52,824 nucleotides of DNA, from assembly GCF_001580995.1 (NCBI RefSeq), contig NZ_LHZU01000124.1, positions 1 through 52,824 on the forward strand, given 5' to 3'. Made by a program: the position numbers and the translations under genes. The notes under the pieces were generated by a model. It was given only the letters and a program-made list of their open reading frames with translations, did not search any database and was not told the origin of the DNA. Positions 19,317-28,706 of the stretch are shown here, piece after piece (positions within the stretch are counted from its first letter, which is position 1; every line of letters begins with the position of its first letter). The stretch comes from Acetobacter senegalensis. Its GTDB lineage: Bacteria > Pseudomonadota > Alphaproteobacteria > Acetobacterales > Acetobacteraceae.

Positions 19317-20495
19317 ATGTTCCTGGCCCACAGGCCCGGCATGCCCGCCCGGGCGGTCGAAAACGAGGCAGACGCCCATGGCGTAACATGGCTTGATCTG
19401 CTGAACCCCACCCCACAGGAACAGGCTCTGGCCACCGCCCTGTGCGGCCAGCCCATTCCCACATTTGATGATCTGAATGAAATTGAAAGCTCATCCCGCA
19501 TAAGTGTCCGCAACGGGGCGGCTTTTCTGTCCACCCCCCTGCTCAAAAAAATTGGCACCGAGTTTCAGACCTCGCCCGTCGGGTTCATTCTTACAGCGGA
19601 GCGGCTGATCACCATCCGCTTTCAGGCCTATCCCTCATTTGAAGCCGTAGCGCAGATGGTGGCCGATCACGCTGCCCCTCCCGAACATCGTGCTCCCGAG
19701 TCCCTGCCCGAGACCACCATGGCGCTTCCCCCCGGCCATATGGCTGAATCCCCCACGCCTGCGGCCGTTGTTGCTCCCCGGGCAGAAATCACACTCGGTA
19801 GTGGTGAAGTGCTGGTGGCCCTTATTGAAACCATTGTGGACCGCTTGGCCGATATTTTGGAAAGTGTGGGCAATCTGCTGGACAAACTCTCGCACGATAT
19901 TTTCCGACGCCAGCGTGAACAGCCACCTTTGCGCAACGTTGCCGCATGGCAGCGGGATCTTTTGCAACGCGTTGGCAGTTCAGGTGATTTATGCTCCCGC
20001 ATGCGGGATACACTGCTTGGGCTAGAGCGCATCACCATTTTTCTGGGAGAAAGCAAAAAGGACGGCGCAGCACCAGCCTCCGGCTTTCCGCTGACAACAC
20101 GCCGATTTGAAGCGGGCGTAACCACCCTGCCAACGGAAAACGCGCCCTATGCACTCTCCGGCATGTTGCGCACCCGCATGACAACCGCCAACCGGGATCT
20201 TTCATCCCTTACGGATTATGTTTCACAAGCCGCAGGCAAGGTAGAGTTTCTGCTGGACGCCACATTGGGCTTTATCAGCATTGAACAGAACGGCGTGATG
20301 AAAGTTCTGACTGTTGTCAGCTTCATTGGCGTGGCCCCGACCCTGATCGCCGGGGTTTATGGAATGAACTTCAAGGATATTCCTGAACTCGATTGGCGCT
20401 TTGGCTACTGGTATTCTCTGGGGCTGATGGCGGCCTCAGTCATTCTTCCACTTCTCTGGTTCTGGCGCAAAGGCTGGTTAGGAGGCATCAAATGA
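19317..20495 (+). CDS. CorA-family divalent metal ion transporter with low-complexity insertions
   Basis: The 392-residue protein ends with the two-helix CorA module: helix 1 (about 327-347), the selectivity motif YGMNFKDIPELDW (GMN at 349-351), then helix 2 (about 364-383) and a basic tail. The N-terminal cytosolic domain has WLDLLNPTPQE and a long helical stalk. Two segments look like insertions relative to ordinary CorA: a Pro/Ala-rich block at about 117-158 and a Gly/Pro/Thr-rich block at about 246-280. It probably moves Mg2+, Co2+, Ni2+ or Zn2+, and direction and ion are not determined. It starts with GGGAG six bases before ATG. Its stop overlaps the next start in ATGA. Confidence 0.9.
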   Translation: MFLAHRPGMPARAVENEADAHGVTWLDLLNPTPQEQALATALCGQPIPTFDDLNEIESSSRISVRNGAAFLSTPLLKKIGTEFQTSPVGFILTAERLITIRFQAYPSFEAVAQMVADHAAPPEHRAPESLPETTMALPPGHMAESPTPAAVVAPRAEITLGSGEVLVALIETIVDRLADILESVGNLLDKLSHDIFRRQREQPPLRNVAAWQRDLLQRVGSSGDLCSRMRDTLLGLERITIFLGESKKDGAAPASGFPLTTRRFEAGVTTLPTENAPYALSGMLRTRMTTANRDLSSLTDYVSQAAGKVEFLLDATLGFISIEQNGVMKVLTVVSFIGVAPTLIAGVYGMNFKDIPELDWRFGYWYSLGLMAASVILPLLWFWRKGWLGGIK

Positions 20496-21043
20496 ACCGT
20501 TCCCTGTTTTCATTCCGCCCGGGTTTTGCGCTGGGCGCTGCTGTTGCCCTGCTGCTTTCAGTCCCGGGAGTGACCACACCAGCGCGGGCTGCCTCCTCTG
20601 CTGCTCCGCAGGAAAATTATCAGGCGTTTTTCAACCAGATGGCGGCAGAACCCCTCCGTTATGGTGGTCTTTCCTCGCATGGTGATACGCGCATTCTGCT
20701 TGGCATGCACCAGACGCAGGGTGGTGGGCTGGAAGGGGAAATGATGCGGCTGGATTCCAGCATGCGCCCGCTTGTTGCCGGTCGCCTGAAAGGACATATC
20801 AGCGCCACGGCCCTGAGCCAGACCTCCCGCTGCACATTCAGCATCGCCCTGCCCCACCGCACGTTAACACTGGATGGCCCCTGTTCCGAGGCCCAGATGT
20901 CTGGCGCGCTCACCAACCACCCTCGCCCGACGCAACTGTGGTCTCAGGTCACGCAGTTCATCTCACCTGATACGTCCATTTCCGAATACTGGCTGACACG
21001 TTCGGCATGGCAGGCCGCAACCACATCAGCCACCGCCCGCTGA
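20492..21043 (+). CDS. Secreted protein of unknown function coupled to the CorA-like gene
   Basis: The 183-residue product has a clear signal peptide (MNRSLFSFRPGFALGAAVALLLS ... ARA|ASS) and a mature domain of about 145 residues. That domain has alternating hydrophobic and polar residues and two cysteines (SRCTF and GPCSEAQM) that could form a disulfide. I do not recognise the family. The start overlaps the CorA-like stop (ATGA) and has GGAGG seven bases upstream, so the two are made together. A periplasmic role connected with the transporter is an inference from this coupling only. Confidence 0.75.
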   Translation: MNRSLFSFRPGFALGAAVALLLSVPGVTTPARAASSAAPQENYQAFFNQMAAEPLRYGGLSSHGDTRILLGMHQTQGGGLEGEMMRLDSSMRPLVAGRLKGHISATALSQTSRCTFSIALPHRTLTLDGPCSEAQMSGALTNHPRPTQLWSQVTQFISPDTSISEYWLTRSAWQAATTSATAR

Positions 21044-21287
21044 AAACGGCCCGCCGCGCCATGTTGCAACACGCGGAAGGTTGACGAACGGGCCGGTTCC
21101 CACTATCTTCCCGGCCCAGACACTGGCTGACTTCACCTGTCCAGTGGCCCTCCTCCCTAAGTCAGGACCATCCTGCGTCGGCACGCTGGCGTAACACGCT
21201 GTTGTTATGCACCGGCACCTCCGATGGCAGGCTTTTCCCGGTCCAGACCTTCCCCTTCTGAACTATTGCCAGTCAGGGCATTCCTAG

Positions 21288-22583
21288 ATGCATCTTGCGG
21301 AACTCAAGGCCAAATCACCGGCCGATCTTTTAGCCTGCGCCGAAGACCTGAATATCGAAAACGCATCGTCTCTGCGCAAACAGGACATGATGTTCGCCAT
21401 CCTGAAAGCCTTGGCCGATAACGACCAGGCCATATACGGCGACGGCACGCTCGAGATCCTGCATGACGGGTTCGGTTATCTCCGCTCCCCCGAATCAAAC
21501 TACCTTCCCGGCCCGGATGACATTTACATCTCCCCCACCCAGGTGCGCCGCTTCGGCCTGCGGACAGGGGATACGGTTGAAGGCCAGATCCGCGCCCCAC
21601 GTGATGGCGAGCGCTATTTCTCTCTTCTGAAAATCAACAGCATCAATTTTGAACCGCCGGAGGCCGTACGCCACCGCATCAATTTTGATAACCTGACCCC
21701 GCTTTACCCTGAGCGCCGCCTCCAGATGGAAGTGGAAAACCAGGCTCCGGCCGTAAGCGAAACCAAGGGTAAAAAAGGCAAGAGCACGCAGGATTTCACG
21801 CCGCGCGTGATTGATCTTGTTGCCCCCATCGGCATGGGCCAGCGCGCCTTGATTGTGGCGCCGCCGCGCACCGGTAAAACGGTCATGCTGCAGAGCATTG
21901 CCTCCTCCATCAGCGCCAATCACCCGGAATGCTTCCTGATTGTGCTGCTGATTGACGAACGCCCGGAAGAAGTGACCGACATGGCCCGCTCTGTGCGGGG
22001 TGAAGTGATTTCTTCCACCTTTGACGAACCAGCCCACCGCCACGTGCAGGTCACGGAAATGGTGCTGGAAAAGGCCAAGCGTCTGGTGGAACACAAGCGC
22101 GATGTTGTGATCCTGCTGGATTCCATCACGCGTCTGGCCCGTGCCTACAACACCGTTGTGCCATCATCCGGCAAGGTGCTGACCGGTGGTGTGGACGCCA
22201 ATGCGCTGCAGCGGCCCAAGCGCTTCTTTGGTGCAGCCCGTAACATTGAAGAAGGTGGGTCACTCACCATCATCGCTACGGCGCTGATTGATACCGGCAG
22301 CCGCATGGATGAAGTGATCTTTGAAGAATTCAAAGGCACCGGCAACTCCGAACTGATCCTTGACCGCAAGCTGGCTGACAAGCGCACCTTCCCGGCCATT
22401 GACATCACCAAGAGCGGCACCCGTAAGGAAGAAATGCTGGTTGACCGCGCCACCCTGTCCAAAATGTGGGTACTGCGCCGTATTCTGGCACCCATGGGCA
22501 CTATGGACGCCATGGACTTCCTGCTGGACAAGCTGAAATACAGCAAATCCAACAATGACTTCTTTGAAGCCATGAACAACTGA
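21288..22583 (+). CDS. rho: Transcription termination factor Rho
   Basis: The 431-residue hexameric RNA translocase has the N-terminal Rho helical region ([14 protein letters not shown]), the cold-shock-like RNA-binding domain ([32 protein letters not shown]), Walker A in [11 protein letters not shown], Walker [17 protein letters not shown], the Q/R-loop [21 protein letters not shown] and the C-terminal [19 protein letters not shown] lysine-rich segment KGKKGKST precedes the ATPase domain. The leader of about 240 nt is long and lacks a clear ribosome-binding site directly at the ATG. Autoregulation through the leader is known for other rho genes but is not demonstrated here. Confidence 0.97.
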   Translation: MHLAELKAKSPADLLACAEDLNIENASSLRKQDMMFAILKALADNDQAIYGDGTLEILHDGFGYLRSPESNYLPGPDDIYISPTQVRRFGLRTGDTVEGQIRAPRDGERYFSLLKINSINFEPPEAVRHRINFDNLTPLYPERRLQMEVENQAPAVSETKGKKGKSTQDFTPRVIDLVAPIGMGQRALIVAPPRTGKTVMLQSIASSISANHPECFLIVLLIDERPEEVTDMARSVRGEVISSTFDEPAHRHVQVTEMVLEKAKRLVEHKRDVVILLDSITRLARAYNTVVPSSGKVLTGGVDANALQRPKRFFGAARNIEEGGSLTIIATALIDTGSRMDEVIFEEFKGTGNSELILDRKLADKRTFPAIDITKSGTRKEEMLVDRATLSKMWVLRRILAPMGTMDAMDFLLDKLKYSKSNNDFFEAMNN

Positions 22584-22589
22584 CCATGC

Positions 22590-22625
22590 GCAGGCGGAAG
22601 GGGGCCATGTTTCCCTTCCGCCTGC
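22590..22625. terminator. Strong hairpin between convergent rho and tusA-like genes
   Basis: A perfect 13-bp inverted repeat (GCAGGCGGAAGGG at 22590-22602 with its complement at 22613-22625) and a 10-nt loop lie directly after the rho stop. There is no T tract on either side, so it may act as a Rho-independent-like stop or an mRNA 3' end protector for both genes. Confidence 0.6.
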
Positions 22626-22656
22626 ATCAAGGCCAGCCTGAGTGCTGGCAGTGGTC

Positions 22657-22941
22657 TCAGGCGGTCTTCGGGCCGCCTTTTTTCTGGATGGTCAGAACCA
22701 CGCTGCCATCCGCGTCTTCCTCTTCAGAAAGAATGAGATGCCCAAGCGCCCGCACGGACCGGCTGACATTCCTGCGCGGCTCCTCCCCTTTCAGCCTGAC
22801 AGCCAACAAGCTACCAGGAGGCAAACCATCCAGCGCCAGACGGGTTCTGACAAAGGTCATGGGGCACTTCTCTGCCGTGATATCCAACATCATGGCACTT
22901 GGACTGGCCCCATCCTGATGGTCGAAAAGGGCATTATGCAT
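22657..22941 (-). CDS. TusA/SirA-family sulfur-carrier-like protein
   Basis: The 94-residue cytoplasmic protein has the TusA fold signature LDITAEKCPMTFVRTRLAL, with the conserved Cys26-Pro27 that carries the persulfide, followed by LPPGSLLAVRLKGEEPRRNV. The start at 22941 has AGGAG ten bases upstream. TusA-like proteins relay sulfur for tRNA thiolation or molybdenum-cofactor sulfuration. Without neighbours of either pathway the role here is open. It sits alone, convergent with rho. Confidence 0.85.
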   Translation of the reverse strand: MHNALFDHQDGASPSAMMLDITAEKCPMTFVRTRLALDGLPPGSLLAVRLKGEEPRRNVSRSVRALGHLILSEEEDADGSVVLTIQKKGGPKTA

Positions 22942-23100
22942 TGTTTTGAAACTCCTCAGGCCCACAGCAGGGGCGGGAAACTTTCTTCCTGACCGCAGCA
23001 TAGAAAACCTGTAGGTCTGTGTAAAATTGGACAAACCCCTTCCATTTCGGCTACCTGATACAAGAATGAATGCAGGTGGTAATAAGCAGGATTTGCGCCC

Positions 23101-23589
23101 TTGAAGTCTCAGTCGGCAGAAGAATCGCGAATCGCGCAGCTCTGTGTGGAACATGGCCTGAAAATGACTGGGCAGCGTCGCGTTATTGCGCGCGTTCTGT
23201 CAGACGCAGATGATCATCCAGATGTGGAAGAACTCTATCGCCGGGCCTCGGCGCTGGATTCCCGTATCTCCGTTGCCACCGTCTATCGTACGGTCCGGCT
23301 ACTGGAAGAAAAAGGGATTCTGGAGCGCCGGGATTTTGGCGGAGGTCGCGCCCGTTATGAAGCAACGGAAGGCGGTCGCCACCATTATCACCTTATTGAC
23401 GTTGATAACGGCAAGGTGATCGAGTTTGAAGACCCTGAGCATGAGGAACTGATGCGCCGGGTTGCGGAACGGCTTGGATTCGATTTTGTATCCATGCGGC
23501 TTGAGCTGTTTGGCAAAAAGCGCCCACAGCCCGCCAAGGAAACCAAAGCTCCGGCCCGCGCCCGCAAGAAGAAGGAAGCAGGCTCATGA
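23101..23589 (+). CDS. fur: Fur-family metalloregulator (Fur/Mur type)
   Basis: The 162-residue protein has a winged-helix DNA-binding domain (LKMTGQRRVIARVL, then SRISVATVYRTVRLLEEKGIL) and a metal-sensing/dimerisation domain with RHHYHLIDVDNGKVIEFEDPEHEEL. The CxxC structural zinc motifs are absent, as in alphaproteobacterial Fur/Mur, so it may respond to iron or manganese. The Irr haem motif is not seen. The C-terminus is a Lys/Ala-rich tail. It starts with TTG at 23101, with AGGA nine bases upstream. Its stop overlaps the olsB start (ATGA), a coupling kept in several alphaproteobacteria as I recall. Confidence 0.88.
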   Translation: MKSQSAEESRIAQLCVEHGLKMTGQRRVIARVLSDADDHPDVEELYRRASALDSRISVATVYRTVRLLEEKGILERRDFGGGRARYEATEGGRHHYHLIDVDNGKVIEFEDPEHEELMRRVAERLGFDFVSMRLELFGKKRPQPAKETKAPARARKKKEAGS

Positions 23590-24437
23590 GTGCGGCCCAG
23601 CAGCCTCCGGCCGGTTCCCTCTCCACCCTTGATCTGGAACGCAATGGCTTTCCGGAACTGCGGGGAGGAAATCTGAGTGTGCGCATTGCCGCCACGGAAG
23701 CGGAACGCGATGCCGCGCAGGCCCTTCGCTACCGTGTGTTTTATGAGGAAATGGGGGCCCACCCCAGCCCGGAAACCCTCCGCCTGAAGCGCGATATTGA
23801 TGAGTTTGACGAGGTAGCAGACCATCTGCTGGTGATTGATAACGCCATTGCCTCGGATGCCCGCGGCGTGGTGGGCACGTATCGCCTTGTGCAGAGCGAT
23901 GCCGCCGCCAAAATCGGCCATTTCTACTCTTCCAGCGAATATGACATTTCCGCCCTGACGGAATTTCCGGGGCGTCTGCTGGAAGTCGGTCGGTCCTGCG
24001 TGGATAAAAACTACCGCGGTCGGGCCGCCATGCAGTTGTTATGGCGGGGTATTGCCTCCTACATCTTCCTGCACCGGATTGATGTGCTGTTTGGCTGCGC
24101 AAGCCTGCCTGGCACCAACCCGGATGATCTGGCTGATGAACTGACCTATCTTTATCATAATCATCTTGCGCCCCCGGCCTTGCGCGTAAAGGCCCTGCCG
24201 GAACGTAAGGTGGAGATGCTGCGGGTTGATCCGCACGCTCTTGATTACCGGAAATGTCTGGCGCGCCTGCCTCCCCTTATCAAAGGCTATCTCCGCCTTG
24301 GGGGATATGTGGGGGATGGCGCGGTGATTGACCCACAGTTCAACACAACCGATGTTGCTGTTCTGGTGAAAAGTGAACTGATGGCTGATAAATACTATCG
24401 CCATTACGAACGCCGCCTGCGTGATGCACTGGACTGA
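23586..24437 (+). CDS. olsB: OlsB-like L-ornithine N-alpha-acyltransferase
   Basis: The 283-residue GNAT-fold acyltransferase resembles OlsB, which attaches a 3-hydroxyacyl group from acyl carrier protein to ornithine in the first step of ornithine-lipid synthesis. Family blocks include AQALRYRVFYEEM, DEFDEVADHLLV, GTYRLVQ, LLEVGRSCVDKNYRGRAAMQLLW, CASLPGTNP and the C-terminal GDGAVIDPQFNTTDVAVLV. The partner O-acyltransferase OlsA is not adjacent. Translational coupling to fur could tie membrane ornithine lipid to metal status, but that is inference. lnt follows 65 bp later. Confidence 0.85.
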   Translation: MSAAQQPPAGSLSTLDLERNGFPELRGGNLSVRIAATEAERDAAQALRYRVFYEEMGAHPSPETLRLKRDIDEFDEVADHLLVIDNAIASDARGVVGTYRLVQSDAAAKIGHFYSSSEYDISALTEFPGRLLEVGRSCVDKNYRGRAAMQLLWRGIASYIFLHRIDVLFGCASLPGTNPDDLADELTYLYHNHLAPPALRVKALPERKVEMLRVDPHALDYRKCLARLPPLIKGYLRLGGYVGDGAVIDPQFNTTDVAVLVKSELMADKYYRHYERRLRDALD

Positions 24438-24502
24438 GAGAGCCCTGCCTCTCTCTTGTCTCCATTTTTTGAGTTCTCTGCCAGCATGGGCCTGATCCTG
24501 TT

Positions 24503-26143
24503 GTGAAACGCCCTGCTTTTTTCCGCGCCTCTTCTTCTGAAAAGCGTCGTTCTGCTTTACGCCGGGCGGCACTCATGCTTGGCATCGGGGCTTTGACAGC
24601 CCTTGCTCTGCCCCCCGTCCATTTTCTGCCCATCCTGCTTTTTACCTTCCCCATGCTGGGGCGGGTAATCAATCGCGCCACCACATGGAAAGAAGCCGCA
24701 TGGGCTGGTGGGCTGTTCGGGTTCGGGCTCTACACCGCCAGCCTTTATTGGCTGGTCAATGCCGTCATGATCCGTGCGGAAGAATTCTGGTGGTTTGTGC
24801 CATTTCCGTCCCTTGGCTGCGCCCTCATCCTCGCCCCCATGACAGCAGCCCCAGCGGCACTGAGCCTGCTGGCGCGCCCCGGCCCTCGGCGCATGGTCTT
24901 TTTTGCAGGTGCATGGACCCTGTTTGACATGGGCCGTGTGTTTCTGTTCAGCGGATTTCCATGGAATCCGCTTGGAAGTTCTCTGGCCATACCCGGACGC
25001 GTGGGAGATGTGCTGATCCAGCCTGCCGCGTGGATTGGTGTTGATGGCCTCACGCTTCTTCTGGTGCTTGGAGCGTTGTTCTGTGGCGAAGCCTTGCAGG
25101 ATGCATGGCGCACCCGGCAGGGAAAACAGTGCGTGCTGTTGCCTACCCCCACATCCCGCTGGCGCGTTCTGGCACTTGCCGCCTTGATTGTGGGGGGAGG
25201 ACTCAGCGCAAGCCTGTTCCGACTCCATGCCGTCCACCCATCCGGAGAGAATGGACCCATTGCCGTGATTGTGCAGGGCAATGTGCCGGAAACGGAAAAA
25301 GTGGGCCACCAGAACCCACGCGATATTTTTCTGCGCTACCTCAGGCTGACAGCCAGCGGCGTATTACAGGCCCAGAAGCTGAAGCAGACCACACCCGCCC
25401 TCGCCTCCAGCCCAATCGTCTTTCTCTGGCCGGAAACATCATTTCCCGGTTATGATCTGTTGCAGGATAGTCCCCGCGCCCGTCAGCTTATCATGGCATG
25501 GGGGGCAGGCGCAGAAGCCGGAATTATTGGCGCGCTGAGGCTGGATACAGACAACCGCTACCGTAACTCCGTAATGGCCCTTGCGCCGGATGGCGGCATT
25601 GAAGCTGTTTATGACAAAGCACGGCTGGTTCCTTTTGGGGAATATCAGCCTCCGTTCATCCCGCTTCAGATTGTACCGCAGGGCGGAATGGCGGCTGGCC
25701 CCGGCCCGCAAACATGGCATCTGCCCAACGTGCCGGGTGTTGGGCCATTGATTTGTTATGAGGTCATTTTCTCTGGTGCGGTCGTGGATGAGAAAGACCG
25801 CCCCCGTTGGCTGGCCAATGTGACCAATGATGGGTGGTTTGGAAACAGCGCGGGGCCACGCCAGCACCTTTCCTCGGTCAGACTACGGGCTGTAGAAGAA
25901 GGTTTACCCGTGGCGCGCGCAGCAAATACAGGTATATCTATTGCCTATGATGGATATGGGCACGAACTGAAACGTATAAATTGGGGAAAAGCTGACATTT
26001 TAATTGTGGCTTTACCGCCTGCCTTAAAAAAGACGTTTTTTGCTCAATTTGGCAGAATTCTGCCACTTATTTTGTGCCTTATCTGTATGTTCTCTGCTTT
26101 GATTACTTACCAAAAAGACACAAAAAGCACATTGAAGCGTTAA
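24503..26143 (+). CDS. lnt: Apolipoprotein N-acyltransferase
   Basis: The 546-residue inner-membrane enzyme adds the third acyl chain to lipoproteins in the periplasm. It has about six N-terminal hydrophobic helices, then a nitrilase domain with the catalytic triad visible: E311 in WPETSFPG, K372 in YDKARLVPFGEY and C418 in PLICYEVIFSG. NVTNDGWFG and RAVEEGLPVARAANTGIS are also conserved, and a last membrane helix ends the protein. The start is GTG at 24503, with a weak ribosome-binding site. The last 150 bp are noticeably more AT-rich than the rest. It is followed by the HTH gene, the order seen near metK in other alphaproteobacteria. Confidence 0.95.
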   Translation: MKRPAFFRASSSEKRRSALRRAALMLGIGALTALALPPVHFLPILLFTFPMLGRVINRATTWKEAAWAGGLFGFGLYTASLYWLVNAVMIRAEEFWWFVPFPSLGCALILAPMTAAPAALSLLARPGPRRMVFFAGAWTLFDMGRVFLFSGFPWNPLGSSLAIPGRVGDVLIQPAAWIGVDGLTLLLVLGALFCGEALQDAWRTRQGKQCVLLPTPTSRWRVLALAALIVGGGLSASLFRLHAVHPSGENGPIAVIVQGNVPETEKVGHQNPRDIFLRYLRLTASGVLQAQKLKQTTPALASSPIVFLWPETSFPGYDLLQDSPRARQLIMAWGAGAEAGIIGALRLDTDNRYRNSVMALAPDGGIEAVYDKARLVPFGEYQPPFIPLQIVPQGGMAAGPGPQTWHLPNVPGVGPLICYEVIFSGAVVDEKDRPRWLANVTNDGWFGNSAGPRQHLSSVRLRAVEEGLPVARAANTGISIAYDGYGHELKRINWGKADILIVALPPALKKTFFAQFGRILPLILCLICMFSALITYQKDTKSTLKR

Positions 26144-26177
26144 TTATTCCTTTATAATGTCTTAATATAGGATTTAT

Positions 26178-26741
26178 ATGTCGGTCTCTTCATCCGTGAG
26201 AGGCACCGTGACACACACTCCATCTCCAGAGGAACCGGTCAGTTCGTCCAGTTCTCCACGCGCTACATCCATGGATACGCATATTGGCAAACGTATCCGC
26301 CTCCGTCGCATGCTTCTGGGCTTGTCTCAGGAAAAGCTGGGCGAAGCCGTTGGCATTACATTTCAGCAAATCCAGAAATATGAACGCGGTACCAATCGCG
26401 TTGGGGCCTCTCGCCTTTATCAAATTGCCGCCGCACTGGATGTGCCTGTCAGTTTCTTCTTTGATGATCAGGAAAAACCGTCCTTCCCCCAGCGGGCAGA
26501 CACGCATTCCTCCCATTATTTCGGGCTTGCGGAAAGAAAAACGCTATTTGAAGGAGCAGCCCCCAGCCGTCCTCTTCCCGGTTTTGCCCAGGACGACATG
26601 CCCTTGCTTGCCCGCAAGGAAACACTTGAACTGATCCGCGCTTACTACAGCATACCAGATGCCACGGTACGCAAACACATGCTGGACCTCATCCGCTCCA
26701 TGGGGCCCGCCAAGGACAAGAAAGAAACAGATCCGTCCTGA
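26178..26741 (+). CDS. XRE-family HTH regulator (PraR-like)
   Basis: The 187-residue protein has a Ser/Pro-rich N-terminal extension (about 30 residues) and a Cro/C1-type helix-turn-helix: MDTHIGKRIRLRRMLLGLSQ, then EAVGITFQQIQKYERGTNRV and ASRLYQIAAALDVPVSFFF. A C-terminal region (ELIRAYYSIPDATVRKHMLDLIRSM) is shared by a conserved alphaproteobacterial group that includes PraR, usually encoded between lnt and metK. AGGA lies 5 nt before the ATG at 26178, supporting the longer form. Here lnt is upstream as expected, but metK is 10 kb away. Targets are unknown. Confidence 0.85.
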   Translation: MSVSSSVRGTVTHTPSPEEPVSSSSSPRATSMDTHIGKRIRLRRMLLGLSQEKLGEAVGITFQQIQKYERGTNRVGASRLYQIAAALDVPVSFFFDDQEKPSFPQRADTHSSHYFGLAERKTLFEGAAPSRPLPGFAQDDMPLLARKETLELIRAYYSIPDATVRKHMLDLIRSMGPAKDKKETDPS

Positions 26742-26744
26742 TAC

Positions 26745-26771
26745 AAAAAAGGGCGGAAGATCCGCCCCTTT
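26745..26771. terminator. Bidirectional terminator between HTH gene and DUF2076 gene
   Basis: GGGCGGA/TCCGCCC with a 3-nt loop is flanked by A6 on the left and CCTTTCC on the right. It is strongest for the minus-strand DUF2076 gene (T6). Confidence 0.87.
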
Positions 26772-26779
26772 CCGGTTGA

Positions 26780-27559
26780 TCAGAAGTTATCGTCACCCCA
26801 GCCGCCGCCAAAATCTCCGCCGTCACCGCCCGCATCCTGGCCACCCCAGTCTGCATTGTTTCCGGCATCAAAATTCGGATCAGCCGTAGTGCCCTGCCCG
26901 GCAAACGGATCAGCGGCGTCTCCATAATTATTGATAATGGTTTCGTTCTGCGGCGCGCCCGCACCCCAACCACCATCACCCATTCCGGCCCCCGCACCGT
27001 GATGATCACTGAACAGGCTGGTTAGCGCATTGGCCGCCAGCATCCCGCCGGCAACGCCCGTGGCCGTTGTCAGCGCGGACCCAAGGAACCCGCTGCCCCC
27101 GCGCTGGAACATGCCTGGCTGCATACCATACGGCATCTGTTGATACTGCGGCGGCGGCACGGCACCCGGATTCCCACCCCAACCCGGAGGAGCCTGCTGC
27201 GGCTGGGCCTGCTGAGGACGCTGGCCTCCACCAAAAAGCCCCCCCAGAAAACCACTTGAAGCAGGTTTCTGCTGCTGGGCCTGCTGCAGTTGCTGTTGTG
27301 CCTGCTGAAGCTGGAACTGAAGCTGCTGGATACGGTTCTGCGCCTCTACCAGCGCGGCTTCCTGCACAACCGCCATCTGCGTGATCCGATAGCGGGCTTC
27401 CGGATATTTCTGGAATTCCTGTGCAATGAAGTTATCTGCTTCCGGGTCGATCGGCGGCAGGTTGGGCCGGGTGCTGGGCACGCTGCCAAAGCCACCCTGT
27501 GGCGCACCGCTCACCCGTGCGACAAATTTCGAGATAAGGTCGCGTTCTTCGTTGTTCAT
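26780..27559 (-). CDS. DUF2076-family protein
   Basis: The 259-residue protein begins [18 protein letters not shown] and continues with [26 protein letters not shown], the DUF2076 signature. A Gln-rich coiled coil (about 68-100) follows, then a Gly/Pro/Gln-rich linker with FLGGLFGGG and a hydrophobic glycine-zipper-like segment ([26 protein letters not shown], about 155-180). The C-terminus is long, acidic and Gly-rich, ending [15 protein letters not shown] lies six bases before the start at 27559. The function is unknown. Composition suggests membrane-proximal assembly. Confidence 0.85.
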   Translation of the reverse strand: MNNEERDLISKFVARVSGAPQGGFGSVPSTRPNLPPIDPEADNFIAQEFQKYPEARYRITQMAVVQEAALVEAQNRIQQLQFQLQQAQQQLQQAQQQKPASSGFLGGLFGGGQRPQQAQPQQAPPGWGGNPGAVPPPQYQQMPYGMQPGMFQRGGSGFLGSALTTATGVAGGMLAANALTSLFSDHHGAGAGMGDGGWGAGAPQNETIINNYGDAADPFAGQGTTADPNFDAGNNADWGGQDAGGDGGDFGGGWGDDNF

Positions 27560-27817
27560 CACATACCTTCCTGCCTGACTGCGGGCTGTTTCCATACGAA
27601 CATAACATTACGCATGCTGCCACGTCACTCTCTTCAAGATGTGGCGCGCGGGCAGGAGCGTTGCAAGAGGGCTACGGCACGAGTTCACCAGGTTCTCTTC
27701 CTGTATGCCGCGCACATCTGTATGGTGTGGCGCATCATGCGCCCGGCTGGTTTACGGCTGGGCGTTTATCTGACTGTACCACGTCATCAAGCCACACTAC
27801 GGAGTTTCATCCTGACC

Positions 27818-28702
27818 ATGGACCCGGCGTCTCCCAGCCCTACTGAGCGGCCTCTTTCCTTTCAGGACCTGATCCTGACCCTCCATCAGTTCTGGTCCAG
27901 GCAGGGATGCGCCATTCTCCAGCCTTATGATCAGGAAATTGGAGCGGGAACGCTCTCCCCGCACACCACATTACGCGCCTTGGGTAGCACACCGTGGAAG
28001 GCCGCATATGTACAGCCGTGCCGCCGTCCGTCTGATGGCCGCTATGGGCAGAACCCCAATCGGCTCCAGCATTATTATCAGTACCAGGTTCTACTCAAAC
28101 CCACGCCGGAAGAGAGCCAGAAACTGCTGCTGGACAGCTATCGCGCCATCGGGATCGATCCTGACAAGCATGACATCCGCTTTGTGGAAGATGATTGGGA
28201 AAACCCGACCATCGGCGCATGGGGGCTGGGTTGGGAAGTATGGTGTGATGGGATGGAAGTCACCCAGTTCACGTATTTCCAGCAGGTTGGCGGTATTCCC
28301 GTTGTGCTCCCTTCCACGGAACTCACCTACGGGCTGGAACGCCTGGCCATGTATGTGCAGGGCGTGGAAAATGTATACGACCTTGATTACAACGGTGCGG
28401 GCCTGACTTATGGCGATGTCTTTCTGCGCGCGGAGCAGGATTACTCACGCCACAATTTTGAACTGGCCGATACAGATCTTCTGTTCCGCCATTTTGCTGA
28501 TGCCGAAAAAGAAAGTGCTGCACTGGCCGAAGCCGGTATAGCCCAGCCTGCCTATGACCAGTGCCTGAAGGCCAGCCACCTGTTCAACCTGCTGGATGCG
28601 CGCGGCGTGATCAGCGTGAGCGAACGTGCGTCCTATATCGGGCGTGTGCGTACCCTGGCGAAACTCTGCTGCGAGACCTGGCTGGCTGGCGAGGACAAAT
28701 AA
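27818..28702 (+). CDS. glyQ: Glycyl-tRNA synthetase alpha subunit
   Basis: The 294-residue catalytic subunit of the bacterial alpha2beta2 GlyRS charges tRNA-Gly. Conserved blocks [59 protein letters not shown] and [21 protein letters not shown] are complete. The start at 27818 ([12 protein letters not shown]) leaves a short variable N-terminus. GGAG lies 13 nt upstream, which is rather far. The 258-bp upstream gap holds a small perfect hairpin (27729-27743). glyS follows after 4 bp. Confidence 0.97.
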   Translation: MDPASPSPTERPLSFQDLILTLHQFWSRQGCAILQPYDQEIGAGTLSPHTTLRALGSTPWKAAYVQPCRRPSDGRYGQNPNRLQHYYQYQVLLKPTPEESQKLLLDSYRAIGIDPDKHDIRFVEDDWENPTIGAWGLGWEVWCDGMEVTQFTYFQQVGGIPVVLPSTELTYGLERLAMYVQGVENVYDLDYNGAGLTYGDVFLRAEQDYSRHNFELADTDLLFRHFADAEKESAALAEAGIAQPAYDQCLKASHLFNLLDARGVISVSERASYIGRVRTLAKLCCETWLAGEDK

Positions 28703-28706
28703 GATC

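Noticed and set aside
27729-27743. Small perfect hairpin before glyQ considered as a T-box or tRNA-like leader
   Set aside because: It is only a 6-bp stem with a 3-nt loop, with no T-box sequence. T-boxes are not expected in this group.
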